Part shown: positions 1 through 7,764 of the stretch, one piece after another
How positions within the stretch are numbered: the stretch's first letter is position 1
Layout: each line of letters begins with the position of its first letter
DNA from: JACKIC01 sp964543795
GTDB lineage: Bacteria; Planctomycetota; UBA1135; UBA2386
Direction: 5' to 3'
Length of the DNA stretch: 64,000 nt
Assembly (NCBI GenBank): GCA_964543795.1
Contig: CAZIZN010000014.1
Span: 70,870-134,869 of the forward strand
The notes under the pieces: generated by a model
Told to the model about the DNA's origin: nothing
Databases searched by the model: none
Seen by the model: the letters and a program-made list of their open reading frames with translations, nothing else
Made by a program: the position numbers and the translations under genes

Positions 1-2268
1 TTCCGCCGCGTCGCGCCCGAGATCGTAGAGGTTCTCCCTGCCATCGAGCGACGTGAACTCGCGGCCGCACCAGTAAGGCGTGTCCTCGCCGCCGCGCGCG
101 AGATACTCCCACTGCCCGGACGTCGGCAGCGACATGCCCCACGCGTGCACGACGTGCTGGATCCACATGCCGTTCGCGTTGCACAGCGGGTGCGTCGGCG
201 CGTAGAGCTCGTTGTCGGCGGGCCCGCCGTGGTCGCCCGAGTCGATGAGCTGCCACTGGCCGTTCGTGAACTCGAACATGCTCGCGAAGAACGGCTCGAT
301 CGACACCCGCTGCAGGTCCGCCTCCAACGTCTGGCGATCCGGGTCGAAGCGCAGCCCGTCGCGGTCGCTGTCCTGCGAGCCGATCAGGCAATCAGGCCCC
401 CCGGGCAGCAGCACGAACACGGGGCACGACCTGTCGGTCATGCGGTAACGGCCCGGCGCGACGCGCTCGGGCGGGTCGCCGCCCGGCAGCGGCATCCAGA
501 ACAGCTGCAGCCCCGTGCCGTCGTCGCGCTCGAGCGGGATCAGCCCGGTCTGCGGCGGCAGGTCGAGCCCGCCGAACCGGGTGTCCTCGCGCACCTCGCG
601 GCGCACCCGTGCCCAGGCCTCGCCGTGCGCTTGCACGGTCAGCGTGTGCACCTTCTGCGCCCAGTCGATGCGCAGCACCATCGTGTCGCGCTCGGACCCG
701 GGTCGGACCATCAGATCCAACACGCGGATCGTCTCCCCGAGCACCTCCTGCAGCGCGACCTGCGCGTTCGGCCCCGTCGCCCAGAGCTCCGGGCGCGTCG
801 AGTCTGCGTCGTGCACCGGCGCGGACACGAACTCGACCATGCGTTCGCGCTGGCTTCTCAGGAAGTCGAACTCGGCGAGCCATTGGCGCATCTCGTCGAC
901 GTACTCGGCGCGCGGCGGCGGCGGATCCGCTGCGTCGCGCTCGCGCAGCACGTCGAGGTAGCGGGCCAGACCGAACAGGTTGCCGCGTTCGAGATTGCGC
1001 TGGTTCTCGATCGAGACTGCGGCGATCCAGGCGAGGCTCGCCGCGCCGACCGTGAGCAGGGCCGCCGCAGCACCGACCCCGGCGCGGTGACGACGCACGA
1101 ACCGCTCGAGCAGGTAGATCCTCGTGTGCCGCCGCGCCGCGACCGGCTCGTGGCGCAGGTGGCGCAGCACGTCCTCGGCGAGTTCGTCGACACCGCCGTA
1201 CCGTCGCTCGGGATCCTTCGCGATCGCCTTCATGACGATCGCGTCGAGATCCCCGGCCAGTTCGCGGCAGCGGCGGCGCGCGTCGCGCGGCGCTTCGCGG
1301 CGCGTGGAACTGCCCGACTTCGTGGTGCTGGCGACGCGCATGCTCGGCGACGGCGGCACCTCCTCGCGTATCGCGCGCAGGAGTTCGGGATCGCCGCGCC
1401 GGCACCGCCTGGCCAGCTCGAGCGGCAGGCAGCCGGTCAGCAGTTCGTAGAGCACGACGCCGAGCGCGTAGACGTCGGCGCGCGTGTCGACGATGCGCTG
1501 CGGCGATGCATCGACCTGCTCGGGGCTCATGTAATCGGGCGTGCCGATCGGCTCGCCCGATTGGCTCGGCCGCGCCTGCGCGGGGTCGTCGATCGCCTTG
1601 GCGAGGCCGAAGTCGATCACCTTGACGGTCGTCTCGTCGCCGGAACCGTGCGCGAGGATGTTCGACGGCTTGAGGTCGCGGTGCAGGATGCCCTGGCGGT
1701 GCGCGTGCGCGACGGCGCGGCAGACGCGCACGAACAGCTGCAGCCGCGCGTCGACGCCGAGCCGTTCCTCGATGCAGTGCTCGGTGATCGGCGCGCCGGG
1801 CACGAACTCCATCGCGAAGTAGGGCCGGCCCCGGTCGGTGCCGGCCTCGAAGACCTTGGCGATGCCGTCGTGGTTGAGCAGCGCCAGCGCCTGGATCTCG
1901 GCGGCGAAGCGCTGCACGCGCGACGGGGTATCCTGCCCGGCGGCGATCACCTTCACGGCGGCGATCGTGCGGTACGGCTCGGACTTCTCCGCGAGATAGA
2001 CCTCGCCCATGCCGCCACGGCCGAGCAGATGCAGCACGCGGTACGGGCCGATGCGTTCGGGGACTTCGTTCGTGCGGCCGGCGAAGCCCTCGACGATGCG
2101 GTCGAGGTGCCTGCCGAGGCGCGATGCGAAGTCCGGGTGCTTCTTGCGGAATCCGTCGAGCGCCGCGGTGCCGTCGCTCTCGATGCGTTCGAGGTACTCG
2201 CGCAAGAGGCGCTGGAACTCGTCGTCCGAGGGGTCGCTGGTCGCGGACGGCTGCTTCGGCGTGTCCAT
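1..2268 (-). CDS. Serine/threonine protein kinase fused to a formylglycine-generating-enzyme (SUMF1-like) domain, 3' end outside window
   Basis: Membrane-bound Hanks-type kinase; 756 codons lie in the window and the frame is still open at base 1. Seen: glycine loop GRGGMGEV (res 83-90), lysine K106, catalytic HRDLKPSN (D198), DFG (219-221) and GTPDYMSPE. One hydrophobic segment (about res 388-410) follows, then a linker. From about residue 595 the sequence matches the FGE-sulfatase fold: an L-I-G-S-Q start, then LPTSGQWEYLARGG and TPYWCG near the window edge. In sulfatase-maturing FGEs this fold oxidises a cysteine; in kinase fusions it is usually thought to be a binding module. The catalytic-cysteine region lies beyond the window, so activity cannot be judged. 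The start is 16 bases after the upstream lipoprotein stop, implying one transcript. The kinase domain should face the cytoplasm and the FGE-like part the periplasm (inference). Confidence 0.9.
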   Translation of the reverse strand, partial: MDTPKQPSATSDPSDDEFQRLLREYLERIESDGTAALDGFRKKHPDFASRLGRHLDRIVEGFAGRTNEVPERIGPYRVLHLLGRGGMGEVYLAEKSEPYRTIAAVKVIAAGQDTPSRVQRFAAEIQALALLNHDGIAKVFEAGTDRGRPYFAMEFVPGAPITEHCIEERLGVDARLQLFVRVCRAVAHAHRQGILHRDLKPSNILAHGSGDETTVKVIDFGLAKAIDDPAQARPSQSGEPIGTPDYMSPEQVDASPQRIVDTRADVYALGVVLYELLTGCLPLELARRCRRGDPELLRAIREEVPPSPSMRVASTTKSGSSTRREAPRDARRRCRELAGDLDAIVMKAIAKDPERRYGGVDELAEDVLRHLRHEPVAARRHTRIYLLERFVRRHRAGVGAAAALLTVGAASLAWIAAVSIENQRNLERGNLFGLARYLDVLRERDAADPPPPRAEYVDEMRQWLAEFDFLRSQRERMVEFVSAPVHDADSTRPELWATGPNAQVALQEVLGETIRVLDLMVRPGSERDTMVLRIDWAQKVHTLTVQAHGEAWARVRREVREDTRFGGLDLPPQTGLIPLERDDGTGLQLFWMPLPGGDPPERVAPGRYRMTDRSCPVFVLLPGGPDCLIGSQDSDRDGLRFDPDRQTLEADLQRVSIEPFFASMFEFTNGQWQLIDSGDHGGPADNELYAPTHPLCNANGMWIQHVVHAWGMSLPTSGQWEYLARGGEDTPYWCGREFTSLDGRENLYDLGRDAAE

Positions 2269-2284
2269 GGGCGCTCCGCGGGGA

Positions 2285-4231
2285 TCAGTAGCGCAGCACG
2301 GAGAGGTGCGAGATGTAGACCTTGCCGCCGGCCTCGATGCGCCATCGCGCCGCGATGCCCCGCAGACCGCTCGCACTGGGATTGGTCGGGAAGGGGCAGT
2401 TCGCGCTGAGCGAACGGCCCATGTACAGGAAGGAGCGGTTGTAGGACCGCATCTCGGCGTCGTTCCAGTCGATCAGCGCGGCGTCGAGCACGTTGTCGGT
2501 GCGCCCCCACTCCACGTAGGCCCGGCCGAACAGCGCCTTGCGCTCCGGCCACGACATGCAGGTCCGCATGTGCGGTTTGGGCGCGTCCCCCTCCGCTTTG
2601 AGCAGTTGGCGGTATCCAGCCACCGCGAGTTCGAGCTTCGGCACCGGGAACGCCAGCGGCGCAGGGATGCCGAGGCCACCGAGACCGGGGATGGGTGGCA
2701 ACGGCTGCGAGGGCCACGGCTGGACCGGCCTCGGCTGGAGACCACCCGGCAGATTGGGCACGAGCACGGCGTATGGAGCGACCTCGAGGCCGGCGCCGAG
2801 CACGGTAGCATCGACGCCGTGGGACTGCATGAACAGCCCGCGCGGCATCAGACGCCGTGCGACGAACAGTTCGTCGGGATGCAGCGGCTGGAAGGACTTG
2901 GCGTACTTCTGCATCTCGATACCGGGGTCCTTGAGGCAGTAGTCGCCGATGCCGCTGCGCCCGCCGAGCATGACGCCGAGCGAGCCGTACTTGCTGTCGC
3001 GCTTCTGGACCACGGTGCGCCGCACCCTGCCGGCCGAGCCGTCGCCTTTGGTCGAGACGAAGCGGATCTGGTCCTCGGTGGGCGTCGATGCGTCGGTGGA
3101 GAACAGGATCCTCGCGTTCCCCGTCGCCTCTTCGAGATCGATCGCGAGGCCGTCGATCGTCGCGGGCGTGTCCTCTCCGGTCAGTTGCTTCCACGTGCGA
3201 TAGACCTCGGGTGTGCCCCAGCTCTTGCTCGCCGCGTCCCAATGCGTGCGGTAGATGGTCCCGGAGTTCGTGTGCTGGAGCCACGGCACCTGCACCTTCG
3301 ATTGCGCGACCGCGGCGAGGAAGCCACCCCGCAGCGTGAAGTAGATCCAGGGATCCGCCGTCAGTCCGCGCGTCGTGAACACATTGGCCTGGGACTCCAC
3401 CAGCAGGTCGGTGTGGTAGAGCGCCATCTGCATGTTGAGACCGTGGATCTCGGCACCTTCCCCGAGCCCGAGCGTCTCGGGCCCCATCGCGCTGACGCTC
3501 TCGAATTCGGTCTCCAGGGCGGGCATGTCCCCTGGCACGAGGAACGAGAAGACCGTGCGATCCGCTCGTGCGGCGCCTGCCGCCTCGATCGCCGGGGCGA
3601 TCGGATGCATGCTGCCATCGGCGAGGATCTCGTCGTGATTGACGGAGAACTGGATCGCTGCCCAGTTCCCGACGCCCGGCATCGGCTCGAGGATCGCGTA
3701 GTGCGGCGGCTTCGCCGGCGTCTCGTCATAGTTGGGCAGGTCCCCGTCGTATTCGAGAACCTGGATCACGTCCGTGCCCAGTGACATCGCGAGCACCGGC
3801 CGCTCGCTCGCGATGATCCCAAGGGCCTCGGCCGGGAAAAGCGACGCGGGGAACTGCGCGAACTCAGGCGGATCGGGCGGTGGCTCGCCCGATCCGTCCG
3901 GGGGTGGAATCGCCTTGAAGCCCGCCATCTTGATCGTGACGCCGGGGGCCGTGCTCGCGGTGATGCCGACCGGTGAGCCGAGCAGGAACCCCGCATGGTC
4001 ATCCTGCACGAACAGCATGGGCAGATCCGTCGCGAAGGAACCCAGCTCGCGTTGGAAGTCCCCGGTGGCGGATTCGTACCGGGGCACACCGCCGTCGTAA
4101 GCGAAGCTGCGCGCCGTGTTCCAGGCATGGCGCTCTTCGTCGCTCCACCCTGCAGCATGATGCTCGTGGCGGTGCGAGCAACCGACGAACGACGACACGG
4201 CCAAGAGGCCGACGAACGACGCACTTCTCAT
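2285..4231 (-). CDS. Putative lipoprotein of unknown function
   Basis: 648 residues. The N-terminus has a short hydrophobic leader ending in SFVGC (Cys at residue 18), which fits a type II signal peptide, so the protein is probably lipid-anchored in the periplasm or outer membrane. A His-rich patch (HRHEHH) follows the cysteine. The rest looks like beta-rich, solvent-exposed sequence with a proline-rich stretch around residues 490-530. I recognise no enzymatic motif. It sits directly upstream of the kinase-FGE gene (16-base gap) and downstream of an ECF sigma factor, so it may belong to the same signalling module or be its sensed or displayed partner; that is inference from position only. The start ATG at 4231 gives a clean signal peptide. 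Confidence 0.75.
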   Translation of the reverse strand: MRSASFVGLLAVSSFVGCSHRHEHHAAGWSDEERHAWNTARSFAYDGGVPRYESATGDFQRELGSFATDLPMLFVQDDHAGFLLGSPVGITASTAPGVTIKMAGFKAIPPPDGSGEPPPDPPEFAQFPASLFPAEALGIIASERPVLAMSLGTDVIQVLEYDGDLPNYDETPAKPPHYAILEPMPGVGNWAAIQFSVNHDEILADGSMHPIAPAIEAAGAARADRTVFSFLVPGDMPALETEFESVSAMGPETLGLGEGAEIHGLNMQMALYHTDLLVESQANVFTTRGLTADPWIYFTLRGGFLAAVAQSKVQVPWLQHTNSGTIYRTHWDAASKSWGTPEVYRTWKQLTGEDTPATIDGLAIDLEEATGNARILFSTDASTPTEDQIRFVSTKGDGSAGRVRRTVVQKRDSKYGSLGVMLGGRSGIGDYCLKDPGIEMQKYAKSFQPLHPDELFVARRLMPRGLFMQSHGVDATVLGAGLEVAPYAVLVPNLPGGLQPRPVQPWPSQPLPPIPGLGGLGIPAPLAFPVPKLELAVAGYRQLLKAEGDAPKPHMRTCMSWPERKALFGRAYVEWGRTDNVLDAALIDWNDAEMRSYNRSFLYMGRSLSANCPFPTNPSASGLRGIAARWRIEAGGKVYISHLSVLRY

Positions 4232-4644
4232 GGATCCTCCGGACTGACGAGAGAGTCACGCAGCAACGACGCCACACCTGCTCGAGGCCAGCCCAGCCCC
4301 CACCCCGGGGACGCTAACCACGCGACAGCTTGCCGCCAGGGCAATCTGGACATACGTGCGGACGGCACGGGACCAGCGAGGGGAAACCGCGCAGGCGGCG
4401 CAGGCGGATTCCGCCCGCTTTGCCGCGCGATTGGTAACCGGTAGGTGTCGGAGCGAGCTGCCTGCGGAATCCGGGCGAATCCACCTGCGCTCGCCGCCCG
4501 CCATCCCCTCGTCGTGGCGAGGGGCAGTGGGAAGTCAGCAAGCAATCGAGAGATGCATGGGTGGCGACGGCTGGCGCCGATGGCGTCGGCCGTCGCCTTG
4601 TACGGACACCCCTCGACCCGCCACTCCGGCTCGCACCACCGCGC
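4232..4644. other. Intergenic region between the sigma factor stop and the lipoprotein start
   Basis: 413 bases with no convincing gene; short open frames here lack codon structure. Two inverted repeats are visible. CGGATTCCGC (4405-4414) pairs with GCGGAATCCG (4464-4473). CCCCTCG (4505-4511) pairs with CGAGGGG (4518-4524) across a 6-base loop and could help terminate sigma-factor transcription, although no T-run follows on the minus strand. The promoter of the lipoprotein-kinase pair should lie here, but I cannot identify -35/-10 hexamers. Confidence 0.4.
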
Positions 4645-5277
4645 TCAACCGGATTCCGGACCGCCGCGCGCCTGCTTCATCGCCTGCTGCAGCCACTCGA
4701 TCGCTCGCTTGTGCAGTTCGCGGCACGCCGATTCCGTGTTCTTCCCCATCCTCTCGGCGATCGCGCGCCACTCGAGCTTCTCGAACTCGCGCAGCCGAAT
4801 CACCTCGAGATAGTGCGCCGGCAGGTCGGCCTTGCACTGCTCGAGCGCCGCGAGCTGCTCGCCTTCGCCCGCCTGCGTCGCCGGCCCGCGCCCGCCCGCT
4901 TCGATCTCGCGCGGCAGCGCCGCGCTGTCGTCCGGGCCGCCGTCGATCGGCTGCAGCGCGCCGGGCGGGTGCCGCTTCTTCGCGAACTCGCGATCGATCG
5001 CATCGCGCACCTGTCGCTCCGCGATCTCGGTGAGCCAGAGCAGCAGGCTCCTCTCGTTGCGCATCTCGAAGCGGTCGAAGATCAGGAACGCCTTGACGAA
5101 CGCGGGCTGCAGGATGTCCCCGGTCTCGAGCCGGGCCCGCAGCCGCTGGCCCATGCGATTGCGCACCATCGCACCGACGCGGTCGTAATAGCGGGCGAAC
5201 AGGTCGTTCAGCGCCTGCACGTCGCCGGCCTGCGCCAGGCGTACGAGTTCCATCGTCTGGTGGAGAGGATCCGTCAT
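4645..5277 (-). CDS. ECF-type RNA polymerase sigma factor
   Basis: 210 residues from the ATG at 5277 (MTDPLHQTMELV); the frame stays open upstream but that extension looks non-coding. Region 2-like sequence spans about residues 10-85 (LFARYYDRVGAMVRNRM, then FDRFEMRNERSLLLWLTEI) and a region 4 helix-turn-helix spans about residues 145-205 (LPAHYLEVIRLREFEKLEWRAIAERM). The linker between them is acidic and Gly/Pro-rich. No anti-sigma gene is adjacent. Instead a lipoprotein and a serine/threonine kinase lie downstream on the same strand, the arrangement typical of planctomycete ECF groups in which phosphorylation rather than an anti-sigma factor is thought to control activity. It probably directs core polymerase to a small regulon that may include these neighbours (inference). 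Confidence 0.85.
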   Translation of the reverse strand: MTDPLHQTMELVRLAQAGDVQALNDLFARYYDRVGAMVRNRMGQRLRARLETGDILQPAFVKAFLIFDRFEMRNERSLLLWLTEIAERQVRDAIDREFAKKRHPPGALQPIDGGPDDSAALPREIEAGGRGPATQAGEGEQLAALEQCKADLPAHYLEVIRLREFEKLEWRAIAERMGKNTESACRELHKRAIEWLQQAMKQARGGPESG

Positions 5278-5454
5278 GGCTCCGCCGCAGGTCCCGAGTC
5301 TATCCGCATCGGCGGCGGATCGGATCGCGCTCGGTTCGGTGCGCCACTCCGACGCGGTGGCAGCGGGGGGATTCCGAGGTGCAGCACCTGCGCCGCGAGC
5401 GCAACCGCCCCTTCCTCGGGTGTCCACATCGGACGACCCAACCCAAGGAAGCAC

Positions 5455-5916
5455 ATGAAGCCGTTCCTCACCGTTCTCTTCGCCCTGATGGTCCCGCTCG
5501 CCGCGCAGTCGGATGCGACGAAGCTGCGCAAGGTCTACGACGACGCCGCCGGCGCGGCCGAGGCCGGTGACGCGCAGCGCTCGCCGCTGGCGGGCATTCC
5601 GGCTCCGACCCTCGGCTTCGAGGTGCGGGCCGACGGCGCGATGCTCGAGATGCTCGTCGCGTCGCCGACCTTCGACCCCGACGGCGTCAAGATCATCGTC
5701 GCCAACTGCGTCGGCACGCACGTGACGATCCCGGGGTTCCCGCCGCTGCTGGTCCCGCACGTCGTCATCTGTGTCAGCCCGCTCGTCGAAGGCGAAGCGC
5801 ACCAGATCCCCTTCACGGGGCTGCCCTACGACCTCTACCTGCAGGCCGGGGCGCTGGTGAACGGCAAGATCCTGGTCTCCGAGACCCGGGTAGTGAAGAG
5901 CTGGCTCGACTCGTGA
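5455..5916 (+). CDS. Small secreted protein of unknown function
   Basis: 153 residues beginning MKPFLTVLFALMVPLAAQ, a clear Sec signal peptide with likely cleavage after AAQ. A purine-rich AAGGAAG lies 5-10 bases before the ATG at 5455, one of the few good Shine-Dalgarno sequences in this window, and fixes the start. The mature part is mostly beta-like, with a pair of cysteines (ANCVGTHV and VICVSP) that could form a disulfide, and hydrophobic PGFPPLLVPHV. No family is recognised. It is divergent from the ECF sigma gene (177 bases between starts) and convergent with the malic enzyme gene, so it is probably monocistronic. Confidence 0.7.
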   Translation: MKPFLTVLFALMVPLAAQSDATKLRKVYDDAAGAAEAGDAQRSPLAGIPAPTLGFEVRADGAMLEMLVASPTFDPDGVKIIVANCVGTHVTIPGFPPLLVPHVVICVSPLVEGEAHQIPFTGLPYDLYLQAGALVNGKILVSETRVVKSWLDS

Positions 5917-5928
5917 GCCGGCGCGATC

Positions 5929-7587
5929 TCACACGTAGTCGACGTAGTCCGGCTCGTAGACGCAGGCCCGCACGTGCGCGAGCACGTCCGCGGGCCGCGG
6001 CCGATCCGTGAGTTCGTGCGCGAACACGAACTCGGCGACGGCGCGCGCGATCTGCAGCGACACGCGCCGGATGTCCGCGAGCGGCGGATAGAGGCAGCCG
6101 GTCGCGAGATCGGCATCGCTGGTCTGCGCCGCCAGCGTGCGCGCCGCGACGCCGAACAGCTCGTCCGGGACGCGGCGCGCGCCGCTCGCGACGATGCCGA
6201 GCCCGACGCCGGGGAAGATGTAGGCGTTGTTGCCCTGCCCGGGCACGAACGTGCGATCGCCGTGCGCGACCGGCGGGAACGGACTGCCGCTGGCGAAGAT
6301 GGCCCGCCCCTCGGACCACCGGTAGGCCTGCTCGGCGGTGCACTCGGCCTTCGACGTCGGGTTCGAGAGCGCGAACACGAGCGGCCGCGCGCAGTTCGCC
6401 GCCATGGCGCGCACGATCGGCTCGGTGAAGGTCTGCGGCTGGCCCGAGACGCCGATCAGCGCCGTCGGTCGCAGGACGTCCACCGCCTGCCGCAGGTCCT
6501 TCACGAACGCATGCTCGTGCGCGTAGGGGCGCTTGTGCGCCGCGAGGTCGGTGCGGCTCGCGACCACGAGGCCGCGCGAGTCGACGAACCAGCAGCGCGA
6601 CCGCGCTTCGGCCGCGGGCATGCCGCCCGCGACCAGCTCGGCGACGAACAGGTCCGCGATGCCGGTGCCCGCCTCGCCCGCGCCGAGGAAGAGCAGTCGA
6701 TGGTCGGCGAGCCGGGCGCCCGTGATGCGCAGCGACGACAGGACGCCCGCGAGCGCGACGCTCGCCGTGCCCTGGATGTCGTCGTTGAAGCAGCAGATGC
6801 GGTCGCGGTTGCGCTGCAGCAGGTCGAACGCGTGGTGGTTGCCGAAGTCCTCCCACTGCAGCAGCACGTTCGGGAAGGCGCGGCCGACCTCGGTGACGAA
6901 CTCCTCGAGGAACGCGTCGTAGTCGGCACCCTGCAGGCGCGGCTGGCGCAGACCGATGTAGTAGGGATCGCCGAGCAGTTCGGAGTTGTTGGTGCCGACG
7001 TCGAGCGTGATCGGCAGGCACGTGTGCGGGTCGACGCCGGCACACGCCGTGTAGAGGTTGAGTTTGCCGACGGGGATGCCCATGCCGTGGGCGCCGAGGT
7101 CGCCGAGTCCGAGGATGCGCTCGCCGTCGGTGACGACGATCACGCGCACGTCCCGCACCGGCCAGTTGCGCAGCACCTCGCCGATGCGGCCGCGGTCCTG
7201 CGCCGAGACGAACAATCCGCGCGGACGGCGGAAGATGTGGCCGAACTTCTGGCAGGCCTCGCCGACCGTCGGCGTGTAGACGATCGGCATCAGTTCGGTC
7301 AGGTTGTCGAGCAGCACGCGGAAGTAGAGCGTCTCGTTGCGGTCCTGCAGCGCCGTCATCGCGACGTAGCGCTGCAGGCTGTCGGGCGCGCTGCGGATGT
7401 TCGCGAGCGCGCGCGCGGCCTGTTCCTGCTGCGTGAAGACGTGTGCCGGCAGCAGCCCGCGCAGCCGCAGGGCATCCCGCTCGGCGAGGGAGAACGCAGT
7501 GCCCTTGTTGCGCCGCGGATCGTGCAGCAGTTCGGTGCCCTGGCGGAGATGGCCTTCGTGCTCGAGCAGGTCGCGGCGGATCGTCAT
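5929..7587 (-). CDS. maeA: Malic enzyme (malate dehydrogenase, oxaloacetate-decarboxylating)
   Basis: 552 residues, the length of the large (about 560-residue) NAD-type malic enzymes such as E. coli MaeA. It oxidatively decarboxylates malate to pyruvate with NAD(P)+ and needs a divalent metal; cytoplasmic. Seen: MPIVYTPTVGEACQKF with the catalytic tyrosine (Y104), GERILGLGDLG, IPVGKLNLYTA with the catalytic lysine (K175), the metal-binding QWEDFGNHHAF and FNDDIQGTA, the Rossmann motif GAGEAGTGIA, and ALSNPTSKAECT. All key residues appear present. Start chosen at the ATG at 7587 (MTIRRDLLEHEG); an in-frame ATG 36 bases upstream is possible. Cofactor preference (NAD or NADP) cannot be settled by eye. 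Single gene, divergent from the BNR lipoprotein. Confidence 0.93.
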   Translation of the reverse strand: MTIRRDLLEHEGHLRQGTELLHDPRRNKGTAFSLAERDALRLRGLLPAHVFTQQEQAARALANIRSAPDSLQRYVAMTALQDRNETLYFRVLLDNLTELMPIVYTPTVGEACQKFGHIFRRPRGLFVSAQDRGRIGEVLRNWPVRDVRVIVVTDGERILGLGDLGAHGMGIPVGKLNLYTACAGVDPHTCLPITLDVGTNNSELLGDPYYIGLRQPRLQGADYDAFLEEFVTEVGRAFPNVLLQWEDFGNHHAFDLLQRNRDRICCFNDDIQGTASVALAGVLSSLRITGARLADHRLLFLGAGEAGTGIADLFVAELVAGGMPAAEARSRCWFVDSRGLVVASRTDLAAHKRPYAHEHAFVKDLRQAVDVLRPTALIGVSGQPQTFTEPIVRAMAANCARPLVFALSNPTSKAECTAEQAYRWSEGRAIFASGSPFPPVAHGDRTFVPGQGNNAYIFPGVGLGIVASGARRVPDELFGVAARTLAAQTSDADLATGCLYPPLADIRRVSLQIARAVAEFVFAHELTDRPRPADVLAHVRACVYEPDYVDYV

Positions 7588-7764
7588 GCGACAAGGGAAG
7601 CGCGCCGCCTGCCGATCCGCCATGGGCCGCCATGCGAAGCGTGCACCACCGGCTCCCGGAACGGGCCTCGTCGGGCGGGGCGTCCCACGCCGGGACGGGC
7701 CGGCCCGGCCGCCGGCACCTGCCTGCCGATAGTCCCGTGCCCGGCCCCACGCCGGCAGAGACCC

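Noticed and set aside
145..2409. Long plus-strand open frame opposite the kinase gene
   Set aside because: Arg/Ala/Val-rich translation without any domain; the minus-strand frame encodes a clear kinase and FGE-like domain. A GC-rich shadow.
4228..4545. Short minus-strand frames in the gap upstream of the lipoprotein
   Set aside because: No conserved features, no ribosome binding site, and several overlapping frames are equally open.
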